From Methylomagnum ishizawai (GTDB taxonomy: Bacteria; Pseudomonadota; Gammaproteobacteria; Methylococcales; Methylomonadaceae), in assembly GCA_945861705.1 (NCBI GenBank), contig CAMAVM010000009.1:31351-95350 (forward strand): a DNA stretch of 64,000 nt. The letters are read 5' to 3'. Positions within the stretch are counted from its first letter, which is position 1. Each line of letters opens with the position of its first letter. Of the stretch, positions 19,850 to 28,623 are shown piece by piece. Below the pieces are notes generated by a model. The model did no database searches and was not told where the DNA came from. It saw only the letters and a program-made list of their open reading frames with translations. The translations under genes were made by a program, and so were the position numbers.

Positions 19850-21637
19850 ATGACCATCACAACAAATCGCCTAAAGTCTTTAGCCAGCCGTTCACGCCGA
19901 AAATTCCTTAAAGGATTGTTCAACAGTTGCGTCCTGATAGCTACACTGCCTTATATCAAGCCAGCAAAAGCACAGGCAAATGCACAAGCCGTCCCAGTGC
20001 TGAATGGCACAGAATTCGACCTAACAATTGCCCATAACATAGTTAATATCAGCGGCACAGAAAAGTACGCTACGACCATTAACGGCACTGTGCCTGGGCC
20101 TACATTGCACTGGCAGGAAGGCGATATTGTTACTTTAAGGGTTAAAAACCTCCTTCCCGAAGAAACTTCCCTGCATTGGCACGGCATTATCCTGCCCTAC
20201 CAGATGGACGGTGCGCCGCAAATCAGTTTCGATGGTATCGCGCCTGGAGAAACTTTTACTTATCACTTCAAGGTGCAGCAATCCGGCACTTATTGGTATC
20301 ACTCACATTCCGAGATGCAGGAGCAGACTGGATTATATGGCGCTATCGTTATTGATCCTTTAAAACCCGATCCTAATCAAGCTGACCGCGATTATGTGGT
20401 GTTAATGTCAGATTGGACGGACGAAGACCCGATGGCGGTATTTGCCAAGCTTAAAAAAGAAAGTGCTTATTACAACCACAATCAGCCGACGATTGTTGAT
20501 TTGTTTGATGATGTTGCCGATGAAGGGCTTTCCTCAGCAGTTGAAAAGCGCCATGAATGGAACATGATGCGGATGAATCGAACGGATTTAGCGGACATTT
20601 CAGCATCGACTTACACGTATTTAGTCAATGGACACACCAGCACAGATAACTGGCTAGGCTTATTCAAACTGGGTGAGAAAATTCGGTTGCGGTTTATCAA
20701 TGCCTCCGCGCAATCGTTTTTTGATGTCCGCATTCCTGGACTTAAAATGATTGTGGTATCGGCGGACGGGCAAAATATTGATCCGGTAGAAGTCGATGAG
20801 TTTCGTATCGGCTTGGCGGAAACTTACGATGTAATCGTAACGCCGGAAGACAACGCTTATACCATTTTCGCACAGTCTATGGATCGCACCGGCTATGTTC
20901 GCGGCACATTAGCAACACAATCAGGCTTATCTGCGCCTGTGCCTGCGTTAGACAAAGCGCAGCCGTTGACGATGGGCGATATGATGGGTGCGATGGATCA
21001 TGATATGGCGGGTATGGATCGTAGCAAAATGACACCTGAGCAAATGAGCCAGATGGATCACAGTATGCACGCTATGGCTGGCATGAGTGATGTCAAAACT
21101 GCCAGCAAGAAAAGTATCCAAGTTCACCATGCCAGCACGGAGTTTGATGCCAGTGTCGATATGCGGGTTGATACGCCACGTACTAATTTGGACGACCCCG
21201 GCGTTGGCTTAAGAAATAACGGCAGACGAGTTTTAACGTATGCTGATTTGCACACGGTAGGTGGAACGCTTGATGCCAGGTCGCCGACACGGGAAATGGA
21301 GCTACACCTTACTGGCAATATGCAGCGTTATACCTGGTCTTTCGATGGCGTGGAATATAACGATGCTAAACCGATTCATTTCCGATACGGCGAACGGCTT
21401 CGGGTTATATTGCACAACGACACCATGATGGCGCATCCGGTGCATTTGCACGGTATGTGGAGTGAGTTGGAATCCGAGGACGGGCAATTTCAGGCACGAA
21501 AGCATACGATTATCGTGCAACCTGCCCAACGCGTTACCTTTCTGGTCACCGCCGATGCGCTAGGTCGTTGGCCTTGGCATTGCCATTTGTTCTACCACAT
21601 GCACGCGGGAATGTTTAGGGAAGTGGTGGTGTCTTGA
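19850..21637 (+). CDS. copA: Copper resistance multicopper oxidase CopA
   Basis: A periplasmic multicopper oxidase of the CopA/PcoA type (595 residues) that binds and probably oxidises Cu(I). A twin-arginine signal is visible (SRRKFLK, residues 15-21, then a hydrophobic stretch ending in AKA). All copper-ligand clusters are intact: LHWHG, WYHSHSEMQ, HPVHLHG, and WHCHLFYHMHAGM. Near residues 375-415 lies the Met/His/Asp-rich copper-binding insert (MGDMMGAMDHDMAG, then SQMDHSMHAMAGM). The ATG has no strong Shine-Dalgarno sequence. copB follows after a 161-bp spacer that holds a hairpin repeat. Confidence 0.95.
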   Translation: MTITTNRLKSLASRSRRKFLKGLFNSCVLIATLPYIKPAKAQANAQAVPVLNGTEFDLTIAHNIVNISGTEKYATTINGTVPGPTLHWQEGDIVTLRVKNLLPEETSLHWHGIILPYQMDGAPQISFDGIAPGETFTYHFKVQQSGTYWYHSHSEMQEQTGLYGAIVIDPLKPDPNQADRDYVVLMSDWTDEDPMAVFAKLKKESAYYNHNQPTIVDLFDDVADEGLSSAVEKRHEWNMMRMNRTDLADISASTYTYLVNGHTSTDNWLGLFKLGEKIRLRFINASAQSFFDVRIPGLKMIVVSADGQNIDPVEVDEFRIGLAETYDVIVTPEDNAYTIFAQSMDRTGYVRGTLATQSGLSAPVPALDKAQPLTMGDMMGAMDHDMAGMDRSKMTPEQMSQMDHSMHAMAGMSDVKTASKKSIQVHHASTEFDASVDMRVDTPRTNLDDPGVGLRNNGRRVLTYADLHTVGGTLDARSPTREMELHLTGNMQRYTWSFDGVEYNDAKPIHFRYGERLRVILHNDTMMAHPVHLHGMWSELESEDGQFQARKHTIIVQPAQRVTFLVTADALGRWPWHCHLFYHMHAGMFREVVVS

Positions 21638-21660
21638 GTTTTTTACTTAAAAAACATCTG

Positions 21661-21723
21661 GGCGATGTATTTATTCCACTCATGGTTCGACCAGCTCACC
21701 ACGAACGGAATAAACACATCGCC
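21661..21723. repeat. Hairpin-forming dispersed-type repeat between copA and copB
   Basis: The arms GGCGATGTATTTATTCC (21661-21677) and GGAATAAACACATCGCC (21707-21723) pair over 17 positions with one G-T. An inner GTTCG/CGAAC stem is also present. The following 50 bases (CCTTCAACTATGCTCAGGAG, then TTTGTCGAAGG) look like the widespread 'TTCGACAAGCTCAG...GAACGG' intergenic repeat class. It separates two genes normally very close in cop operons. Confidence 0.6.
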
Positions 21724-21798
21724 GTTCTACCTGAACCCTTCAACTATGCTCAGGAGAGCTTTGTCGAAGGACATAATAAGGCATTCCTTAATGTTTTT

Positions 21799-22710
21799 AT
21801 GAAGATTACCTTCGTATTGCTTGTCACTGTGTGTGCAAATGCCTGGGCAGAAATGCCTGAATCAAACAACATGGACATGATGCCAGGCCATGACCACCAA
21901 AGCATGGATCATTCCAAAATGATGCTTCACGAGCCTCTAACTGATGATCAAACTGAGGAACATAAAAATTACAGCTTAAAGCCAGACCAAGGCATTCAAC
22001 AACTGAAAGACAACCGCGATCCCCATGCTTATACTGATGGTCACGATTACAGTGACTTATCGAAACCAGTAATGGGGGATTCACACTATTTAGGTGCTTT
22101 TATTGTTGATCGTTTGGAAGGCGTAAACGCACGAGATGACTTTTCCATGACTTACGACTGGCAAGCGTGGTACGGGCAAGACTACGATAAGTTAGTTATC
22201 AGGGCGGAAGGCGAAATCGACCAAGGTACATTCAAAAATAACCGTAATGAAGCACTTTGGGGTCATGCCCTGACCGCGTTCTGGGATACGCAACTGGGTG
22301 TTCGTGTCGATAGTGGCTTAGGAACTGACCGAGTTTGGGGGGCTTTTGGGGTACAGGGCTTTGCGCCGTATTGGCTATACGTAGAAGCGACCGCTTATGT
22401 AGGTGAAGAAGGCCGCACCGCCTTTCGTCTCGAAACAGAATATGACGTGCTTATCACCCAAAAACTGATACTTCAACCCCGCGTCGAAGTGAATTTTTAT
22501 AGCCAAAGTGATCCGTCACGTTTGGTTAGCAGTGGTTTATCTAATATTGAAGCGGGATTACGCTTACGCTATGAAATCAAACGTGAATTTGCACCTTATA
22601 TCGGCATAGAATGGGCAAGCACCTTTGGCTCAGCGGCTGATATAATTCAATTCCAAGGTAAACAAGCCGAAGAAACCCGATTTGTTGCGGGTGTGCATTT
22701 TTGGTTTTAA
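21799..22710 (+). CDS. copB: Copper resistance outer membrane protein CopB
   Basis: An outer-membrane beta-barrel that works with CopA in copper sequestration or export. The start ATG at 21799 is chosen because it begins a signal peptide (MKITFVLLVTVCANAWA). Upstream in-frame codons are repeat DNA. The mature protein (303 residues in total) first has a Met/His/Asp-rich copper-binding stretch (MDMMPGHDHQSMDHSKMML). The CopB barrel follows (YDWQAWYGQDYDKLVIRAEGE, then LQPRVEVNFYSQSDPS), ending in an aromatic residue (VHFWF), as usual for barrels inserted by the BAM complex. Confidence 0.93.
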   Translation: MKITFVLLVTVCANAWAEMPESNNMDMMPGHDHQSMDHSKMMLHEPLTDDQTEEHKNYSLKPDQGIQQLKDNRDPHAYTDGHDYSDLSKPVMGDSHYLGAFIVDRLEGVNARDDFSMTYDWQAWYGQDYDKLVIRAEGEIDQGTFKNNRNEALWGHALTAFWDTQLGVRVDSGLGTDRVWGAFGVQGFAPYWLYVEATAYVGEEGRTAFRLETEYDVLITQKLILQPRVEVNFYSQSDPSRLVSSGLSNIEAGLRLRYEIKREFAPYIGIEWASTFGSAADIIQFQGKQAEETRFVAGVHFWF

Positions 22711-22712
22711 GC

Positions 22713-23408
22713 TTATTTTTTCTGCAAGCGTGCGATGTCATCAGGGCTAATTTTGCCATTATGCAGCGCAGTAGCTACTAAAGCTTGGTAAGTTCCTATG
22801 TGCGCTAATTTTATCAAATCCTCGTTGTCCCTTATGCCACCTGCGGCAATGATTTTTTGTTGGGGATAGCGCTTGCGGTAAGCTGTTAAGCTATCAAAAT
22901 CAGGACCTAGCTTGCTGCCCACTCTGGGTAAGCTCATGATAATAATGCTTTCAGGCCATAATTCTTGCTTAGAAAACAAAGTTTTTGCGCCCATTTCGCC
23001 AGTGGCTGAATAATCCAAGGATAGAATAAAACGGTTACCAAATTGTTCTATTTCAGCAGTATTTTCATCCTGAAAAGATTCACTGCCTAACACCGGAAAA
23101 AAATTTTTGTGCTTTTGTAGACTCGCATCACATAAAGGATAACCGCTATCTACCCAGAACAGGAGGTGAGGAAATGCCGTTAGCACGTCATCCAGCAAGC
23201 TTGCATTATTGCCTAGTCGAGTAATCGCATTAAGGTCGGCAATGTAAATAATCGAAAAGCCAAAAAGTGACGAAAAGGCATTGATTACGTCAAAAATATC
23301 TGAAGAAGCGCAAATGTCGGATTTCAATGGTGCATAGTCGTCGCGATTGCCGAGTTTGGCGTGAACGACAATGCCGTTTTTGAGGTCGATGACGGGGATT
23401 ATTTGCAT
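22713..23408 (-). CDS. HisA-like TIM-barrel protein of the C1-cofactor gene group
   Basis: A 231-residue protein related to HisA/proFAR isomerase: MQIIPVIDLKNGIVVHAKLGNR at the start, IIYIADLNAI, and a C-terminal AAGGIRDNEDL phosphate-binding loop. True HisA functions within a his operon. Here the partners are an ATP-grasp ligase and an ASKHA-type protein associated with methanofuran or tetrahydromethanopterin. This matches the uncharacterised HisA-related family (COG1411) that occurs with tetrahydromethanopterin genes in methylotrophs and methanogens. It starts 53 bp from, and divergent to, the ATP-grasp gene. Its exact reaction is not known to me. Confidence 0.78.
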   Translation of the reverse strand: MQIIPVIDLKNGIVVHAKLGNRDDYAPLKSDICASSDIFDVINAFSSLFGFSIIYIADLNAITRLGNNASLLDDVLTAFPHLLFWVDSGYPLCDASLQKHKNFFPVLGSESFQDENTAEIEQFGNRFILSLDYSATGEMGAKTLFSKQELWPESIIIMSLPRVGSKLGPDFDSLTAYRKRYPQQKIIAAGGIRDNEDLIKLAHIGTYQALVATALHNGKISPDDIARLQKK

Positions 23409-23461
23409 AGCTTATCTGACCTTAATCCGCTGTCTGGGTGCGTGATGCTAGAATAGCGGCT

Positions 23462-24466
23462 ATGAAAAAGTTAAAAACTCTCGTGTTTGAGTATATCACT
23501 GGTGGCGGCTTCAATTCGTTCAAACTTCCCGAACCTTTGGCGCAGGAAGGCTTGTTGATGTTGCAAGCTTTGGTGGATGATCTCACCAGGATAGAATTAG
23601 TAGATCCTTTAGTCATGCTGGATTACCGCATGATAGGAAGGTTAACGCACCACATTAACAGCCATATTATTAAACCGGAACACGAATGTCAGCAAAAATT
23701 CCTAGGTCTGTTGGCGGAGTGCGATGCAGTTTGGGTTGTTGCACCAGAAAGTGACGATGTTTTACAAAACTTATGTCAAACCGTAGAGAAGTCCGGCAAA
23801 ATTTTACTGAATTCATCGTCCACCGCAGTTGCTGTTGCAGGTAATAAATGGCTGACTTACCAATGTTTGCAAAAGCATTGCATTGCGACTGTGCCAACAC
23901 AAAAGCTGGTCGATTTTAGTTATCTGCCAGGTGAATGGATAATAAAATCGGTTAATGGAGTCGGCTGCACGGATAGCTATGTAGTTGTAGACGAACAAGA
24001 ATTTACGTCGATAACAGAGTCGATTGACAAGCAAAAATACATTATCCAACCCCACAAGCAAGGTGAAAAAACCAGCTTATCTTGCTTGTTTAAAAACGGT
24101 CGCGGCTGGTTGGTCTGCGCTAATCGGCAATATTTTGAGCGTATCGACCAGCAATACCAGTTAACCGGAATAACCGTGAATTTCACCTCAGATACCGCAA
24201 AATATCATATAGTCAGTAACATAGCCCTAGCAATGCAGGGTTTATGGGGTTATGTGGGCATTGATTTGATAGAAACGGCAGGTGAGATTCTTGTTCTTGA
24301 AATCAATCCGCGTCTTACGACATCTTATGCGGGTATACATGAAGCCCTGGGCATTAATTGCGCCAGTGCAGTCCTAGATTTATTGTCGGGCGATCCGCAA
24401 CTAGAACCGACCCGTAATCAACCCGTTTACATCAATATCACGGGGCAGGAAAACCATGCAAACTAA
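23462..24466 (+). CDS. ATP-grasp ligase, MfnD-like (C1-cofactor biosynthesis)
   Basis: A 334-residue ATP-grasp protein, starting at the ATG at 23462 (MKKLKTLVFEYITGGGFNSF). Visible features are the N-terminal FEY.TGGG motif, PGEWIIKSVNGVGCTDSYVV in the ATP-binding central domain, and the metal-site end LVLEINPRLTTSYAG. The family (COG1821) includes archaeal tyramine--L-glutamate ligase MfnD of methanofuran synthesis. Methylotrophic bacteria carry homologues beside their tetrahydromethanopterin genes. The 3' end overlaps the next gene by 11 bp, so the two are translationally coupled. Confidence 0.82.
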   Translation: MKKLKTLVFEYITGGGFNSFKLPEPLAQEGLLMLQALVDDLTRIELVDPLVMLDYRMIGRLTHHINSHIIKPEHECQQKFLGLLAECDAVWVVAPESDDVLQNLCQTVEKSGKILLNSSSTAVAVAGNKWLTYQCLQKHCIATVPTQKLVDFSYLPGEWIIKSVNGVGCTDSYVVVDEQEFTSITESIDKQKYIIQPHKQGEKTSLSCLFKNGRGWLVCANRQYFERIDQQYQLTGITVNFTSDTAKYHIVSNIALAMQGLWGYVGIDLIETAGEILVLEINPRLTTSYAGIHEALGINCASAVLDLLSGDPQLEPTRNQPVYINITGQENHAN

Positions 24467-25511
24467 CATCATGGGTTGGGACATCGGCGGTGCTCATCTT
24501 AAGGCCGCGATTATTCAGCCACCATCGGACATCATTGCTGTCTATCAACGTCCTTGCCAGTTATGGAAGGGCATAGATAAACTGCATGAAGCCGTGCAAG
24601 CAATACTTAGCCAATCGCCAACGCACATCAATAAGCATGTGCTGACCATGACCGGCGAATTGGTTGATCTGTTTGAGGGCAGGGATGATGGCGTTAAGCA
24701 TATTCTGGTGGCAATGAGCCAGCTTTTACCGAATGCTGAGGTGATAGTTTATGCAGGTAAAGACGGCTTTTTGCGGATGGCTGAGGTTAAACCGAAGCAT
24801 TATGCCAACATTGCGTCAGCCAATTGGCTGGCAAGCGCGACTTGGGCGGCGCAAAAGATTGGCAGCGGTTTGTTTGTTGATGTTGGCAGCACAACTACCG
24901 ATATTCTACTATTAAGTGGTGGCAAGGTGTTGGCAGAAGGTTATAGCGACTATCAGCGGTTAATTTCGCAGGAAATGATTTATACCGGAATCGTGCGTAC
25001 CGCCGTCATGGCAGTCGCACAATCTGCCCAGGATGAGGGCAAAGAAGTCGGCATAATGGCAGAATATTTTGCCACGATGGCAGACGTGTATCGGCTAACT
25101 GGCGAATTGAACGAATCGCACGACCAATGCGATAGTGCTGATGGCGCAGAAAAAACCGTAGCAGCCAGTGCCAAACGGCTGGCAAGAATGATAGGTTGCG
25201 ATTATCACGATAATGAACTGGCTCGCTGGCAATGCTTTGCTAACAATCTTCGGCTACAGCAACTGGCAAGAATCCAAACTGCTTGTGAGCGACACGGGAA
25301 ACGCATTCAATTAGCAACAAATAATAGCCCAATAATAGGTGCTGGCGTAGGGCGGTTTCTGGTCAAGCAGATAGCACAAAATGTAGGTCGCCCGTATCTG
25401 GATTTTGCCGAATTATGTTCAGACACGTGGTTTAACTCAGAACATACCGTAGCTGATTGCGCTCCTGCGATTGCGGTCGCTTGTTTAGCCGCTTCGTGGG
25501 ATTCAGCTTAA
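24456..25511 (+). CDS. Tetrahydromethanopterin-linked C1 transfer pathway protein, MfnF-like (hydantoinase/ASKHA fold)
   Basis: A 351-residue protein beginning with MGWDIGGAHLKAAI, a phosphate-binding motif of the actin-like ATPase fold. A second motif GLFVDVGSTTTDILLL lies near residue 140. It also has TMTGELVDLFEGRDDGV. This is the COG1548 family that includes the archaeal MfnF enzyme joining the furan and tyramine parts of methanofuran; the bacterial member is a marker of H4MPT-dependent formaldehyde oxidation. It overlaps the ATP-grasp gene by 11 bp. Its presence is the best single hint that the organism is a methylotroph. Confidence 0.85.
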   Translation: MQTNIMGWDIGGAHLKAAIIQPPSDIIAVYQRPCQLWKGIDKLHEAVQAILSQSPTHINKHVLTMTGELVDLFEGRDDGVKHILVAMSQLLPNAEVIVYAGKDGFLRMAEVKPKHYANIASANWLASATWAAQKIGSGLFVDVGSTTTDILLLSGGKVLAEGYSDYQRLISQEMIYTGIVRTAVMAVAQSAQDEGKEVGIMAEYFATMADVYRLTGELNESHDQCDSADGAEKTVAASAKRLARMIGCDYHDNELARWQCFANNLRLQQLARIQTACERHGKRIQLATNNSPIIGAGVGRFLVKQIAQNVGRPYLDFAELCSDTWFNSEHTVADCAPAIAVACLAASWDSA

Positions 25512-25689
25512 TACTAGATTAAGCTTAATTTCCTATAAGAATATTAAGTTTGTGCTTTAAGTTATTGATAATATAGTTTTGTTAAAAGCGATGTTGATTG
25601 TTTATGATTGTAAAAAATGCGAGTTATCTTTGCTAATTTAGGGTATTTTTGGAAGAAATACTTTGTAGGTTAGAATGTCGCAAAACGGG

Positions 25690-25711
25690 TTCATTTCTGA
25701 CTAGAAATGAA
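25690..25711. promoter_or_regulatory. Short perfect inverted repeat upstream of TPR lipoprotein gene
   Basis: TTCATTTCT and AGAAATGAA (9-bp arms, 4-base spacer GACT) lie 54 bases before the lipoprotein start codon. It could be an operator or an mRNA leader hairpin; no T-tract follows, so it is not an obvious terminator. Confidence 0.35.
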
Positions 25712-25764
25712 TTGATTAGTCATTGTTCACGGCTTATGAAGTTTAAAGGGGTTTTCAATAACAC

Positions 25765-26541
25765 ATGCAAATCAGACACCTACTATTCGCTTTTTTCGTA
25801 ACATTTCTGCTTACTGCTTGTGCGGATTTTGGTGGGCAACCGCCAGCACCGGTATTTGGCGGACAAGCTGGAAATAATGGCGATGACCCGTATCTGGGTA
25901 CGCCAGACAATCCAGTCCAACATCAGCCACCGCAAATCATAGTTACTAAACCGCTTGAAGGCTTAGGTAAAGCGCCGGAAATGGTAGAGATTAAACCTGA
26001 TTTGCCGCCGCCAGTAGCACCTGGCAGTGACCCCACGCAACCTCCTGAAACGACTGATCCATTTGGAACTGATCCAACGGCGGAAACAGGAAACCTGCCG
26101 GAAACAGAGCCCCCTGCGGATCAACCAAAACCCGCAGAGATTGTTGCTCCGATAGCTCCTCCAGCTCCGGTAGTACCGAAAGCACCCGAAGCGTTAGTCC
26201 CATTAGAAACCTTTGCTCCACAAACTCCCGCTGTAGGATCGCTAGTTATGGCGGCTAATGAGAATAGCCAAGGCGGCAATCAGGATTCTGCCGTTGCATC
26301 TATCGAGCGGGCTATTCGCATTGAGCCTAGAAATGCGACTTTGTACTATAAATTGGCAGTATTGCGCTTAAAGCAATCAAAACCACGATTAGCAGAAGAT
26401 CTTGCCAGAAAAGCCGCGCTTTTGGCGGTCAATGACAATACCTTGAAAAAACACAGTTGGTTATTGATAGCGAATGCCAGGGAGTTGCAGAAGAACGTTG
26501 GTGGTGCTAAGAAAGCTAAGGCTGAAGCGGCTAAATACTGA
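25765..26541 (+). CDS. TPR-containing lipoprotein
   Basis: A 258-residue lipoprotein of unknown role. A lipobox LLTAC gives lipidation at Cys19. Residues 20-150 are proline-rich and of low complexity (PEPPADQPKPAEIVAPIAPP type), probably a flexible linker reaching from the membrane. The last 100 residues contain tetratricopeptide-like helices (AVASIERAIRIEPRNATLYY, then LRLKQSKPRLAEDLARKAAL). TPR lipoproteins usually scaffold envelope protein complexes. bepA follows after 86 bp, which suggests a link to outer-membrane quality control, but that is inference. Confidence 0.75.
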   Translation: MQIRHLLFAFFVTFLLTACADFGGQPPAPVFGGQAGNNGDDPYLGTPDNPVQHQPPQIIVTKPLEGLGKAPEMVEIKPDLPPPVAPGSDPTQPPETTDPFGTDPTAETGNLPETEPPADQPKPAEIVAPIAPPAPVVPKAPEALVPLETFAPQTPAVGSLVMAANENSQGGNQDSAVASIERAIRIEPRNATLYYKLAVLRLKQSKPRLAEDLARKAALLAVNDNTLKKHSWLLIANARELQKNVGGAKKAKAEAAKY

Positions 26542-26627
26542 TAGACAAAGATGTTATTTAAGCGACTATTTACTATTGAGAATTTTGAAGTACTGGAACT
26601 AAGCTTACCTACAACAGTCCCATCGCC

Positions 26628-28085
26628 ATGAAATTCATTACCCCTCGTATTATTTTAGCGTTGGTGCTGGTCGTCTTCCCTGTTACCTATCAGGCTGAAC
26701 TTAATACTAAGATTGTCTTGCCCGATATGGGCGATTCTTCCGGTACTATCATTACTCCCGCAGAAGAAAAGGAATTAGGCGAATATTTTTTCAGGAGCCT
26801 GCATTCCCAAATTACCATCAACCAAGATGCGGAAATTCAGGAATATATCCAAACCATCGGTCAAAAATTGGTGGCTAACAGTGACGGCCCTAGTTTGCCC
26901 TTCCATTTTTTTGTCGTGTTGGAAAACGACATCAACGCGTTTGCAGGACCAGGCGGCTATATTGGCGTTAATTCGGGTTTGATCGTCTTGACCGAAGCGG
27001 AAAGCGAACTGGCTTCGGTGATGGCACACGAAATTGCTCACGTCACCCAGAGGCATTTGTATCGTGCCGCAGAAGCTGCTGGGCGGCTTTCAGTGCCTAC
27101 AATGGCAGCAACCCTGGCGGCGATACTGTTGGGTACACAATCACCCGCCTTGGGGCAAGCGGCAATAATGGCGATTATGGGTAGCAGCGTACAATTCCAG
27201 ATTGATTTTACCCGTGAAAACGAAATGGAAGCAGATCGTGTGGGTATGCAAACTTTGCAAGAAGCCAGATACGACCCCCGCAGTATGCCGACGTTCTTTG
27301 AACGCTTGCAACAGTCCAGCCGCTATTATGGCAAGGATGTGCCGGAGTTTTTACGGACACATCCGGTCACTGCATCGCGTATCTCCGATACTCGTGGACG
27401 GGCAGAAACCTATCCATACAGACAATATCCAGATTCCTTAAGCTATCAATTAATCCGTGCGAAACTCAAGGTTTTAGCCAGTAATGACGATGCTGCAACG
27501 ACAAAACAGTTTCAATCTGGCTTAACACAAGGGACAAGTGAGCAACGGACTGTCGCACGATACGGCACGGGTTTGGTGGCGCTTAAAGCGCAAAGATACA
27601 GTGAAGCGGAATCGATTTTTCAGCAATTAGCAAAACAAAATCCAGGGCAATCGCACTATGCAAATGCGCTTGCGCGTACCGCCCTTGAGTCCAAAAATTA
27701 TCGGCTTGCGTTAGCGCGGTATCAGCAACTCACCGAGCAATTTCCCAGTAACGAAGCCATTAAGCTTGAATATATTACCGCTTTGGTGCGGTCTGGGGAT
27801 TCTGTTACCGCCAAGAAGAATTTATCTGCTTTGCCTTATAAAACCCAAAGTCTTCCGGTTTATTATGAATTGATGGCGCAAGTCTATAACGATCTAAAAC
27901 AATCCGCAGAATCCCATCGTTATTTGGCGGAATACTATTATGCGATGGGGCAAATTCAGGATGCGATCTTCCAGATCAGGTTGGCACAGCAATCAAAAGG
28001 GCTTAATCCGCAGTTGAGGGCTATACTTAGAGGAAGGCATGATTTCTTTTTGAACGAGCAAATTGAAGCCAGACGCGAGCAATAA
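26628..28085 (+). CDS. bepA: Beta-barrel assembly-enhancing protease BepA (M48 metalloprotease with TPR)
   Basis: A periplasmic zinc protease and chaperone that removes stalled outer-membrane proteins such as LptD. The 485-residue protein has a signal peptide. The zinc motif is HEIAH (residues 134-138) and the third ligand is in ENEMEAD (Glu201 region). The C-terminal half is TPR repeats (ARYGTGLVALKAQRYSEAES, then ALARYQQLTEQFPSNEA). The domain order and length match E. coli BepA. lptE and bamB, in the same pathway, are also encoded in this window though not adjacent. Confidence 0.92.
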   Translation: MKFITPRIILALVLVVFPVTYQAELNTKIVLPDMGDSSGTIITPAEEKELGEYFFRSLHSQITINQDAEIQEYIQTIGQKLVANSDGPSLPFHFFVVLENDINAFAGPGGYIGVNSGLIVLTEAESELASVMAHEIAHVTQRHLYRAAEAAGRLSVPTMAATLAAILLGTQSPALGQAAIMAIMGSSVQFQIDFTRENEMEADRVGMQTLQEARYDPRSMPTFFERLQQSSRYYGKDVPEFLRTHPVTASRISDTRGRAETYPYRQYPDSLSYQLIRAKLKVLASNDDAATTKQFQSGLTQGTSEQRTVARYGTGLVALKAQRYSEAESIFQQLAKQNPGQSHYANALARTALESKNYRLALARYQQLTEQFPSNEAIKLEYITALVRSGDSVTAKKNLSALPYKTQSLPVYYELMAQVYNDLKQSAESHRYLAEYYYAMGQIQDAIFQIRLAQQSKGLNPQLRAILRGRHDFFLNEQIEARREQ

Positions 28086-28274
28086 ACAGTTAACACTTTC
28101 CTGAACCTAAGCTTAACAGGATCGTTTTTAGGTCAGCCTCTGCTTACAAATTTAATAGATAACGATTTATCACCATTTGTAACTAACTGTAATAAAAAGT
28201 GATTTTTAAGGAAGTGTTAATTATTTTAAAAAATGACTTTTTTTGTTGGACAAGAGCGTTTTTTCAGATATACA

Positions 28275-28467
28275 ATAGCCCCAGCTTTTCGGAGCGATGC
28301 CGGTTTAACCGTCGGTATAGAGGGGGAAATAGCCTTTTAGGCTATTGATATATAACAATAATAAAAAAGTAATTCTGCTTGAGTTGAGTTGTGCAGGCGA
28401 CACACAGTACAACGAAATAATAACTATAATAAAACTCAACATGCCCACTTTATGTGGGCTTTTTATT
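28275..28467 (+). ncRNA. Candidate structured non-coding RNA
   Basis: A possible promoter TTGGAC (28246-28251), 17 bases, GATATA (28269-28274) lies before a structured stretch. CAATAGCC at 28275-28282 can pair with GGCTATTG at 28340-28347. A second AATAGCC at 28328-28334 can pair with the same partner as a tight hairpin, so the two pairings exclude each other. A later GAGTT...AACTC/GTTGT...ACAAC stem follows, and then a Rho-independent terminator. No known RNA family is recognised; the exact 5' end is uncertain. Confidence 0.4.
28443..28467 (+). terminator. Rho-independent terminator
   Basis: The stem GCCCAC/GTGGGC (28443-28448 and 28454-28459) with loop TTTAT is followed by TTTTTATT. No recognised coding gene ends here, which is the main reason to suspect a non-coding transcript upstream. 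Confidence 0.75.
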
Positions 28468-28623
28468 GCCTGTTGGTTTTGTAAAAAAGCCTTTAACCCC
28501 TGCCATTTCAAGCAGACTGCTATAACTGCAAGTTACTTAACTAGCAGTATATTTCATTCCATTATTAAATGACCTCATTAGATTTTCAATTTAATACGCC
28601 TGAAAATTAAATCCACGAATAAC

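Larger units (their letters stand above)
28086..28623. other. 538-bp AT-rich intergenic region with a probable transcription unit
   Basis: A long AT-rich gap between bepA and a convergent lipoprotein gene. I do not accept any of the short open frames here as genes. Its right half contains a structured stretch with a terminator at the end, described separately as a candidate non-coding RNA. Confidence 0.5.

Noticed and set aside
21634..21798. 55-codon N-terminal extension of copB
   Set aside because: It is encoded by hairpin repeat DNA and would hide the signal peptide beginning at 21799.
28345..28572. 75-codon open frame in the gap after bepA
   Set aside because: It reads straight through a strong terminator, lacks a ribosome site and shows no domain; the non-coding RNA reading is preferred.
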